This document shows, piece after piece, positions 55,296-64,000 of a DNA stretch of 64,000 nucleotides. Source of the stretch: Isoetes taiwanensis (Eukaryota > Streptophyta > Lycopodiopsida > Isoetales > Isoetaceae); NCBI GenBank assembly GCA_021234155.1, contig JAJEKV010000003.1:19268386-19332385 (forward strand), written 5' to 3'. The first letter of the stretch is position 1. The number at the start of each line of letters is the position of its first letter. The translations under genes and the position numbers were made by a program. The notes under the pieces were generated by a model. It was not told the origin of the DNA. It did not search any database and was given only the letters and a program-made list of their open reading frames with translations.

Positions 55296-57123
55296 CTAGT
55301 AATGGTACCCAGCCTTGCTGGGCATAAATTAGGAACCTTTAATTTCTTTCTTTTTTTATTCTCCCTTTTTTTTTTCTAACCCCGTTCTCCCTCCCTTTGC
55401 CTTCCCTTTCCCCTTTCCTTTTTTTTCTTTCTCTTTTTCTTATCAGCTTTTTCCCTTCCTTTTTATCTTTCCCCGCTCTTCCCATTTTTCCACTACTCTC
55501 TTTCCCTTTCCTTTTCCCCTTCCTCTTCCTTTTCCTTTTCCTTTTCCTTTTCTCTTTCCCGTTTCTCATGCATTTTTTTCGTTCTCTTTTGCTTACCTTT
55601 TCATGTGCCCTTTTCTTCCTTTCCCCACCCTCTTCCTCTTGATCACGTGCCCTTTTCCCCATCTCTTTTCCTATTTCTCTCTCCTCTTTTCCTCATGCTC
55701 TTTTTGCTTTCCCTTCTCCTTTTTCCGCTTCCCTTTTCCTTTCAACTTTCCATTCCCTTTTCATACTTTCCCCACCCTTTTGCTTTGCGATGTTCCCTTT
55801 TTCCCTTTCCTTTCTCTTTTCCCTTCCTTTACATTTTCCCTTTCCCGTTCCCTTTTGCCTTTCATATGCCTCTTTCCATTCCCTTTTCTCAACCATTTTT
55901 ATGTACCCTTTTTCCTTCTTTCCCCATCTTCTTCCCCCTTTTCCCCTTTCCACTTTCTCCTTTCTTGTTTCTTTTTTCTTTTCCCTTTCCCATACTCTTT
56001 TTCCCTTTCTTTCTTCTATTTCCTCACCCTTTCCCTCTTCCCTTTTTTCTCGTGCCCTTTTTTCCTTCCTCTTTTCCTATTCCTTGCTCCCTACCCTTTG
56101 TCTATTCTAATTCCCCCCCACCTTTTTCCTCATTTTTCCATCCTTTCCCTCTTCCTTTTTCTCGATGCTCTTTTTGCTTTCCTTTTTCTCTTTCTTCACC
56201 CTTTCTCTTTTCCCCTTTTTTCACGCCCTTTCATTTTTTCTCTTTTTCTCGTTCCCTTTTCCCAAGTTCTCTTTTTCCCTTTTCCCCCTCTCTTTTCCTT
56301 TTTACTTTTCTTTTTCCCATAGACTTTGCAACCTTTTCTTATTTTCCCTTACCTTTTTCTCCTTTTCTCACCTTTACTTCTTACCCTTCTCGCGGTGCTC
56401 TTTTTCCGTTCCCTTTCCCCCTCGCCTATTCTATTCCTTTTTCTATTTTCTTTTATCTTTCCATTTTCCTTTTCTCCTTCTCTTTCCTTTTTCCTCTTAC
56501 CTTTCCTTTATTCCTTTTCCTTTTTCCCTTTTCCCTTTTCCCTTTCATCGTTTTTCCTTTTCCCTTCTCCTCTTCCTTTTCCCTTTTCCCTTTTCCCTTT
56601 CATCGTTTTTCCTTTTCCCTTCCCCTCTTCCTTTTCCCTTTCATCGTTTTTCCTTTTCCCTTCCCCTCTTCCTTTTCCCCTTTTCCTTTTCCCTTTTCCC
56701 TTTTCCCTTTTCCGTTTTTCCGTTTTCCATTTTCCCTTTTCCTTTTTTCCTTTTCCCTTTCATCTTTTTTCCTTTTCCCTTCCCCTTTTCCTTTTCCTTT
56801 TCCCTTTCATAGTTTTCCCTTTTCCCTTTCATCGTTTTCCTTTTCCCTTCCCTTTTCTGTTTCCCTTTTCCCTTTTCCTTTCATCGTTTTTTTTTTTTCC
56901 CTTCCCTTCCCCTTTTCCCTTTTCCCTTTTCCCTTTTCCTTTTCCTTTTCCTTTTCTTTTTCCTTTTTCCTTTTTCCTTTTTCCTTTTCCCTTTCATATT
57001 GAAGCCATAGTCAAGATGAAATTTTAGTTGAAGACACGCACACATCATCTCCACCATTGGTCAATCAAATCCTCGACCGTCCGATTTAGGGTGCGGTCCA
57101 TTACACAACATTATAATATAAGA
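55296..57123 (-). mobile_element. Non-autonomous Helitron, 1,828 bp
   Basis: On the minus strand it begins TCTTATATTATAATGTTGTG and ends in CTAG after a GC hairpin (GCCCAGCAAGGCTGGGT, then ACCATTACTAG). It lies exactly between A (55,295) and T (57,124), with no target duplication. Unit 1 shows the uninterrupted site at 32,298/32,299. These are all known Helitron hallmarks. It has no Rep/helicase gene; its body is almost entirely a pyrimidine tract. Confidence 0.92.
55335..56999. repeat. Polypyrimidine tract, ~1.65 kb
   Basis: Nearly pure T and C on the plus strand, mostly TTTTCCC/TTTTCC and CCCTTT units, becoming more regular toward the right end. It opens three overlapping Phe/Pro/Ser/Leu frames and a Lys/Glu/Arg frame on the other strand, none of which is a gene. 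Long homopurine-homopyrimidine DNA can form triplexes (H-DNA). Confidence 0.95.
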
Positions 57124-57202
57124 TAACAGTCGAGTGGCCAGCACAGTCGAGTGGCCGTGCATCAAAAGGACAGCTTTTAGGACATGAAGTATCCAACCAA
57201 GG
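57124..57202 (+). other. 3' UTR, unit 2, right of the Helitron
   Basis: Continues the 3' UTR from taacagtcgagtggcc to the LTR; equals 32,299-32,377. Confidence 0.6.
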
Positions 57203-58761
57203 TGTGACATTCCAGCCACGATTATACGGTCCTAAGGCGTATCTTGTCTCTTGCCGCAAATCCAGCGTACACACCATCCGTTGGCGTTAATGCGGCGGGC
57301 GTGTAGCCAAGCAGGTAGCACCCTAGGGGGCAACTTGCAAGTGTGTGCACACTTGATTATGTGCACATTTATCCATGTGTACACATTTATCCACGTGTAC
57401 ACTTAGGCCACCTAACTAATAAAGGCAAGTGGGCCACACCCATTTGTCCCACATGCTCAAGGGAGAAATAGGAAGCCCTAACCCTAACCCTTAGTCTATA
57501 TAAGTATAGGAAACCCTAACTTTCCATTTTCGTCCACAGCCTTCTAGGGCTCCATTTTGCTTGCTCCAAGAGCCAATCTCGCCTCCCAAAGTCTGTCTGA
57601 GCAGTCTAGCTCATCAGTTTCCCTTTCTAGCTTCATCTTCTAGCAGTTCTGCAGCATGGTCGAGTTTGAGGCGGGGAGGAGCAAGCCGGGGATGGGGGTA
57701 TTTTGTCAATTCAATAGTCTAATCCGCCTTCCAGACATAGAATAAGTAGGTTTAGCCTATTGAATTGTCCATAGCAGCTATCTAGATCTCTAGATACCCA
57801 GCCATAACTAAAGAACCTAACTATGTGATTTAGATTAAATCTCATTCTTTAGTTCTTCTATGATATGTATGTGATGATGATCTCTGTGGACTCATTGTAT
57901 TGGGAAGGGGGGTAGAGGCCTTAGAAGAGCTAGCCCTCTTTAATGCACTATTAAATTCAGCCTGTGTACAAGAACCACACCTGGTTGTGGGTGAAGGGAC
58001 CAGACTGGCTTACAAGGAGGTTCATGTCCTGACTCATGATCATGTCCCTCTGGTAGTAAAGCCTATCGGGGATTATTGTGGACTAGACCTAATGCTCTCG
58101 CCACTTGGGTTCGACACTCTTGGGGTGGTGGACACCTTCCATGGAGTTCACGATCAGTGCAGGCGGTGGCCCTCTAGTCGCCTTGAGTCAGCATGCCAAC
58201 CTCTGGTGGGAGCAATCCCTACCTGCCCCATCGGAACTGGGGAGATGAAACCCAGGAATAGCCCCTTCGACTATGCATCCGGCGGGCTACAGTCAAGTCC
58301 TAACACTTTTCAACCTACTCTGCAAAGGGGCGGATGGAGTGGACTACCCTAAGCCATGTTCTTATGCCAGCCAAATCCATTGCCATGAATTCTGTCTGCT
58401 ATGACTTCTTCTGGAGACTCAAACCGTCAGTCATCCCCTTTGAGTCTGTGCCTTGGGTAGGATCTCCATATGTGATGTATTGATCGTTGTCTATGCAGAT
58501 ATGTGGTGAGCCATCCTTCGTGATGGTCATGCGATGTTGATATTGTATACTCAGCAGCTAGGTATGTTGTATGTTTACGCTTCCGCAGCTAGGTAGGCCC
58601 TGAAGGAAGACAGGGTAAAATGACCCCTTCATTCTTCCCACTGGAACTCACCGAGGTTGCAGTGACACGTGGAGGGCCTTGTATCAGCATGGAGCTGGTA
58701 TGGAGGATGAACTCCTGTTTGTATACGGTGAGTGCACCGTATATGAGTAGGGGACATCATA
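57203..58761 (+). repeat. 3' LTR, unit 2
   Basis: Starts TGTGACATTCC and ends ACATCATA, followed by ACCAG. Close to the 3' LTR of unit 1; the first 110 bp differ most. Confidence 0.9.
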
Positions 58762-58814
58762 ACCAGGGGGAGGGACCGCCGTGAAAACGGCCCCGATCGG
58801 TTAACAAGGACAAG

Positions 58815-60110
58815 GGAGAATCCTCTTCCATGAGGAAGGAGGCCCGGGCGAAGGCCCAATCTATGAGATCGACCCGGGAGACGAATGAAGGCTGCTCAAG
58901 CCCGACAATGCACCAAACGCAGGCATAGATGAGGGCCATGAAACAAATGGAGGAACAAATTGAGAGCAACAGAATCCAGATTGCGGGATTGAGAGCAGAG
59001 ATACAATATTCAGCATCCCACGTGCTCAAAAGACAGTTGGCAGTGGAGAGGCAACGGATTGCAGAGATGGAGACCCGCATGCAGCAGTTAGAAGACGGGC
59101 TTCACTTGGCACACTTTGAGAGGCAACAGAATAAGCAGGGCCTTCCTGAACTGTGAGCTCGCGTGGATTCCCTCCTCACCACCATAGAGACCATGGCACG
59201 GGACAAACAAGGTGTTGAGCAGGATACAAGGTGTTGAGCAGGATACAAGGCCGAGACACAAGATCAGGAGATACAGGAGCTCCGAGCAACCATTACCCAA
59301 CAAGGCAGGGGCCTCCATGCCGAGGTCCATGAACAATTACGGCAGTGCACGAATGAGTTGGCCAGGCAGCATAGATTTCAATAGGAGCTAGGCTCCCGAC
59401 TCCATGCAGCAGTGACTACAACACGGGGCCGGACAAGCCCACATGCCCCACGGCCCAAAAATTGCCAAACAGGCAGACAGATGCCATCTGCTCCATCTCA
59501 TACACCACACCGCCCTTGCTGTGAACAACCCACACAATCCAGACAACATGCATCACCTGTTGGGACAGCTAATGTTGCCCCGCGACTCAGTGAGCAGCAA
59601 GAGCAGGGCCGCCGACGTCATAATGTGGTGGTACGTGGACTCTCAGAGGAGGCAGGAGAGAATCTCACCAAGCGCATCTAGGATCAGATCCTATCCTGCA
59701 TGGCATTTCAGATCACAGTCCACATTGTTCGAGCAAGCCGCCTTGGGGCTCAACGAACAGATCGCTCACGCGTAGTCACCTTCATGGTGGCAGACATGCG
59801 AGTGCGTTAGGCAATTTCGCGTCAGGGTAGGCAATTGAAAGGGACTACCCTGTATGTCGACCAGGATCTGACCTGTAAATCAGGGACGTCCGCCATCGAG
59901 GGGGCGCTGCAGGCCTGGTCCGAGGCAAGCTTCGCATTTTTAGGCCGACACCTGCTGAGGTCGCTGATGCAATGCGTCAAGCCGCTGCCACTCCTGCTAC
60001 TGCCACCAATACCCCTACTGCACCTCCTGCTCCTGGTGCTCCAACTGCTCCTACAACTACTGCTCAGGTGCCGCACACTGCTCCCCCTGCAACCGGAACA
60101 GATCATCAAG
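58815..60110 (+). pseudogene. LINE ORF1 remnant, unit 2
   Basis: Open coiled-coil stretch 58,929-59,156: MRAMKQMEEQIESNRIQIAG, LRAEIQYSASHVLKRQLAVE and RQRIAEMETRMQQLEDG. Then ATITQQGRGLHAEVHEQLRQ, NVVVRGLSEEAGENLTKRI, VVTFMVADMRVR and RQLKGTTLYVDQDL. Stops are mostly TAG at Gln-compatible positions, with one TGA at Arg-compatible CGA (59,154). Confidence 0.75.
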
Positions 60111-60141
60111 CGTCTACATCAAATGCCAACAAATAGGAACT

Positions 60142-63100
60142 ATGCCTCCGGACGGTATCTTGGAACTGTCGGGCTTCCCTTGGCAGAAAGGGGAGAGTCT
60201 CAACTCTATTGCACCAGATATGGATCTCATTTTCCTCATGGAAACATGGGAACATGCAGGGTACAGACTGCCGAACCTCCCAGGCTATCTGCATTTTTCA
60301 GTGTTCAATGAGTGCACAGGCAAGCGAGGGCATGGAGGGGTTGCCTGCTACTATCGTGCAACTTGGGGCACTCATTCTCGCTGCACAAAATAGACAGGTA
60401 CAATTGCTACTTATGGGTGCGCGTGCAACATGACAGTAGCAGCATCCTCTTCATAGCAGCATGCTACTTTCCACTTGCCGAGAGCAACTTTTATAACACT
60501 CATTCGGGTGTGGATAGATTGGAGCCCTATGTCGATCTATATGAAACACAGCTGGGCAAGGTTATGTTGCTTGGCGACTTTAATGCATGCACAAGGGCCG
60601 AGCAGGTCCTAATATTTGAGCTCCTGGCAGAGGACGTCTTGCAGTTGAATCCCGCAGAGGTAGCTTGGTCAAGAATATCAGACGACAACTATATTTCGCG
60701 CTATGGCAGGCAGTTGTTGCTGCTGGGTAGTATCTTTGACCTGGTTATTTGTAATGGATTGGCACAATGGCCGTCTTCCGTATCTGCACTTGTAGACAAG
60801 AGAACCAAGGGGGCGGCTGCGGTGTGGTGGATTATCTCTTTGGTTGAGGAGCAGGATCTACACACGGTTACCCATTTTTCCATTGGAGCAGACACAGGGG
60901 ACGAAGAAGTGGACTCGGACCACCAACCCCCTGTTCGTTCATCTCCAATGGCAAGCTCCCCGTGCATCTACCGCCTCAACACCCCAGTGCCCCAATTTGC
61001 GCTGGACTACGACCGTGTAGGGACCTATGCCCGGCTTGAGGCATGATCTGGCGGGGCTGCTGCAACTCCCCACACTTCAACAGCAATCTGTTCAGCTGAC
61101 TCACCTGCTTATGACAGCTGCTGAGAGATGCTTTGGGAGAGGCCGCTCATGGAGAGCCTCGGGCGCTGCCACCTTCCCCTGCAACAGATGGTTCGATGAT
61201 GAGTGTCGGGAGCTCAAAGGCAAACTCCGGCAAGTCACTGATCCCACCTCCCGTCCACGGGCCATCAGTCAATACCGCACCTTCCTCAAGGACAAGAAAG
61301 CCAGATACCTCGAGGAGCATCAGCAACAGATGTTTGGTCTCCTGGATCGGCACCTAAAGATATTCTGGAGAAGGATCTTGAGCAAGGGCACACAGCCCAC
61401 GGGGAACATTACCTCGGCAATGGGTACAATACTTGCAACAGTTTTACGACCTGCTTGGGGGCCGGACACCAGTCCCCCGACAGATAGACATGGCTCTGGC
61501 CATCACAGAGGGGGATGTCATCATGGGCCTACAACGTCTGGCTAATGCGAAGGCAGCAGATTTAGATGGCATGCAGGCGGAACTTCTGAAATGGGCTGGG
61601 CCTCCACTAGTGCCTGTCCTCATGACATTATTCAATAAAGCATTGCAAGAAGGCTTACTTCCGCAGTGGACCACTAGTAGAGTTGTGCCCATATACAAGG
61701 CAGGGGACCCTCAATGCCCGGCCAACTATCATACTATCATGGTCAGCTCTCTCTTTGCAAAACTGTTGGCTGGCATCCTTGAGCAGCGGCTAACAATATG
61801 GGCAGAGGAGGCAGATGTGCGAGCTCTCACACAAGCAGGCTTTCAGCCCAGGCATTCCACCATTGATCATATCTTCACTCTGCGCACATTGATTGAGGAT
61901 AGCGGGGAATCGCCGACAAAACACGTATTGTTGTTTTGTGAATTTTCGCAAAACCTTTTGACACAATACCAGAGGCGGGTTATGGGGACGGCTGCGGTAG
62001 TTGGGGACCCCCCTTGACTTGCAGAATGCAATATATAGGCTAGATGTGGCATGCTTGGGTCGTATCACATCGTCAGGACAGCCGGTAATCAGTAGTATTG
62101 GAGTGCGTCAGGGTTGCCCCCTCTCCCCCACACTCTTTGGTATTGACTAGCTGGAAGATTGGCTCTCTGAGCATGGAGGGGCAGGCGCCCATCTCATGCA
62201 TCACACAATCCAGCAACTCATATATGTTGACAATGTCAACCTCTTGGCCTACACTCCAGATGACATGCAACGTCACTGGGATGCTCTTTGACACTTTTTA
62301 CTGATTCACGGGCATGCGAGTTAACTTGGCCAAAACTAGGGTGTTGCTAGTTTCATCATCACGGGATCCAAGGCTTCCCTCATTCACTTACCAGGGACAA
62401 GATGTAGAGGTGGCTCCAACCTACAAGTACTTGGGGATCGAGTTCTCTGCTACCACCAACTGGGATGCTGCCATCAGGTTGCGGGTCACGGCAGGTTGGA
62501 AAGCACTATATGCCATGCGAGAACAACAGACCACAAGGCGAGTTGTATGCACGGGGCCACCGGTCACACTTGTTTTCGGGCCTTGGTCGAGCCAGCTCCT
62601 CTTGTATGGGGGCAGAAGTGTGGGGGCCGGTGATATCCCTCAACACCTGGAATGACCTCGAGCAGGTGCAGAAAGCCTTCTTGGCACAAGCCCTTGGAGA
62701 AAAGTCCACAGTTCCATACTAGATCCTACTCCAGGAGACAGGTTTTCTACCCCTTCAACGGGCTGCATTGGAACGCCATATCATTTATTTCCAGAAGGTG
62801 GTCGCTATGGGTGATACACGTTTTCCCAACCTTGCTTTGACCATGGCAATGGGTCCCCAATGCCTCAAAGCCTATTGGAAGGACAAGCAAGCTCAGTGGT
62901 TCTCATGCTGGGGTGTATAGGCAAACAGATACGTACATGTAAGGACAAAGAAAGATCACAAGGCACTCAAGCTGTACCTAGATGCTATATTCCTTCACAA
63001 GCTTTGGGATGCAGATCCTTTGACGCACGTTAAACTGGCACACTATCAGCAGCAAGTCAATCCCAGGCTCACGAGAGGCCCACACCAGTGCTTGTACACC

Positions 63101-63200
63101 ATTTGCTTATGAAGAAGCGCAGACTTATAGCTTCCATTCGCACGGGTGCACATCGTCTCCGCATGAAGACATGATGTTGGGCTCGGGAAGCACGGGAGGA
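60142..63200 (+). pseudogene. LINE ORF2 (AP endonuclease and reverse transcriptase), unit 2
   Basis: ATG at 60,142. Same domains as unit 1; the endonuclease part is cleaner (LPGYLHFSVFNECTGKRGHG, GVACYYRATWGTHSRC). KVMLLGDFNACTRAEQ and DSDHQP are present, and the RT frame from about 61,433 stays open through LTQAGFQPRHSTIDHIFTLR, where unit 1 has TAA. The RT box is YVDN (62,223-62,234). Frameshifts near 60,390, 61,030 and 61,930 break it. Confidence 0.87.
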
Positions 63201-64000
63201 AAGGCTATGCATCTCCCTAATAATCAAGGCAGGATCATCTTCATTTACACATCTCAACAAGATTCCATCTCGGTTAACTTTGCACAAGACATTGTCTATC
63301 AGCTTGAATTGTCTGCACTTGTCCTTGAGTCTCTTTTTCTGACTTGGAGTGAGGCTTGGAGAGATGATTCCATGTTGTAGAAAATCTCTAATAGGTTGCT
63401 GCCATCCTCCTTTGGCTTGATCTCCTTGAGTTACCTCTAAATGTGCCACTGCAAGTGAAGTGTCAGTAGTATTCAATTCATCTTCATGGTCAAAAAATAT
63501 GTAAGGCAAGTAGAGGCTAGGATTTCGTGTCAAATGCAACTCTTTTACAGAAATATCATAACTTTGCAACTTACAAGCCCAACTCTGGATCTTTGGTTTA
63601 TTAGTTGCTTTACCAAATAGCAAACCCATTGGGTTTTGCTTCATGTAGACTTGGACTTGGCTTTTCAGAAGCAAGTGTCCTTGTCTATTAATAAGAAACA
63701 TGAGAGCAGCAGCACTTTTTTCTATTCTGGTGTATCTTTCTTCAAGAGCAGACCATTGTTTGCTTGCAAAAACTATGGTATGCTTATCCTGCAAAATGGC
63801 TAAACCTATGGTATTTTTAGTAAGAGTGATATAAACTTCAAATGGCATGCTCAGATCTGGTTTTTTCAAAAGAGTAGCTTCACATATGGATGAAATGAGA
63901 AAGTCAAAAGCCTCTTGGCATTCTGAAGTCCATGTGATAGGTATGTGCTTGCTTTCAGATTTAGAAAACTTACCTACCCTGGTCAACTTAGAAATGGGAC
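63200..64000 (-). pseudogene. Gypsy RNase H and integrase start (Tat/Athila-like), partial
   Basis: The minus-strand frame enters from the window edge. RNase H: ITWTSECQEAFDFLISSICE, FEVYITLTKNTIGLAILQD, VFASKQWSALEERYTRIEKS and AAALMFLINRQGHLLL. Then KIQSWACKLQSYDISVKELH and the integrase zinc-finger start GWQQPIRDFLQHGIISP to LIIREMHS (about 63,200). The open frame runs on to 63,069 through LINE sequence, which is not part of the protein. The linker pattern suits a non-chromovirus gypsy lineage such as Tat/Athila; lineage is uncertain. The RT lies outside the window. Confidence 0.78.

Larger units (their letters stand above)
44653..58761 (+). mobile_element. Full-length H3-carrying chromovirus, unit 2
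   Basis: 14,109 bp including a 1,828 bp Helitron; 12,281 bp without it. TGTGACGTTCC start and ACCAG target duplication are clear on both sides (44,648-44,652 and 58,762-58,766). Same gene order as unit 1. More frame breaks occur in 47,000-50,600 and 52,740-53,800, clustered at CAG/CTG sites, while stretches between are identical to unit 1. Confidence 0.93.
58762..63200 (+). mobile_element. LINE (non-LTR retrotransposon), unit 2
   Basis: Copy of 33,928-38,350. It preserves ORF1 better than unit 1. The 3' end is truncated at about 63,200, in a region reading ASIRTGAHRLRMKT that resembles the C-terminal part of LINE ORF2 before its cysteine motif. Confidence 0.88.
38625..63465 (+). repeat. Tandem segmental duplication, unit 2
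   Basis: Second copy of the 23 kb block: 24,841 bp, or 23,013 bp without the 1,828 bp Helitron. At its right end the minus-strand gypsy frame continues without a break across 63,465, whereas in unit 1 the same frame is cut at 38,624. So the right flank of unit 2 and the left flank of unit 1 are ancestral. Confidence 0.9.

Noticed and set aside
55603-57027. Three overlapping frames of 215-465 residues made of Phe, Pro, Ser and Leu
   Set aside because: They are translations of a polypyrimidine tract that lacks stop codons by composition; no domain and no start context.

Overview
The window is nuclear DNA from a land plant. Evidence: a decayed PLS-type PPR gene, a CYP94/CYP86-like P450 fragment, a PDR-type ABCG exon, Helitron ends, chromodomain Ty3/gypsy elements and non-LTR elements. 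No intact cellular gene is visible. A Tf1/sushi-style gypsy remnant and the very repeat-rich texture suggest a large-genome non-seed plant (fern or lycophyte), but this is inference and the species is not identified.

Layout. 1-15,594: unique DNA with three copies of a foldback element, a dispersed repeat headed by AATAACAGGGGGTT, Helitron 3' ends, microsatellites, and fragments of at least three unrelated genes (PPR, P450, ABCG). 15,595-38,624 and 38,625-63,465: a direct tandem duplication of a ~23.03 kb unit. Each unit holds, in order: a sushi/Tf1-type chromovirus remnant without reverse transcriptase; a minus-strand non-LTR fragment; a pyrimidine-rich tandem repeat; a 12.3 kb full-length Ty3/gypsy chromovirus (21,624-33,927 and 44,653-58,761) with ~1.55 kb LTRs and a 5 bp target duplication; a plus-strand LINE; and the start of a minus-strand gypsy RNase H-integrase ORF that runs to the window end. 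Only the second unit carries a 1,828 bp Helitron (55,296-57,123), filled by a ~1.65 kb polypyrimidine tract; the first unit keeps the exact empty site.

Main discovery. The chromovirus has two extra reading frames between its 5' LTR and gag. The first (23,662-24,948) encodes a histone H3-like protein: it starts with the H3 tail sequence ARTKQTAR directly after Met and ends with a complete H3 histone fold of about 91 residues, separated by a ~330-residue acidic/basic linker. The second (about 25,472-26,849) is an unrecognised protein. Each is preceded by a related promoter-like module (imperfect hairpin, then a CTATAAATAGACCC TATA box), and the H3-like frame is followed by an AATAAA signal, so both look like separately transcribed cassettes inside the retrotransposon. 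The element's integrase ends in a chromodomain, so it carries both a histone-tail mimic and a predicted histone-tail reader.

Sequence quality and decay. Many differences between the two duplicated units sit at CAG/CTG trinucleotides and cause frameshifts that one copy has and the other lacks; this looks like consensus error at CHG-methylated cytosines. Separately, most shared in-frame stops are TAG at positions where Gln (CAG) would fit, consistent with deamination of methylated CHG sites. Frame breaks in this window should therefore be read with caution.
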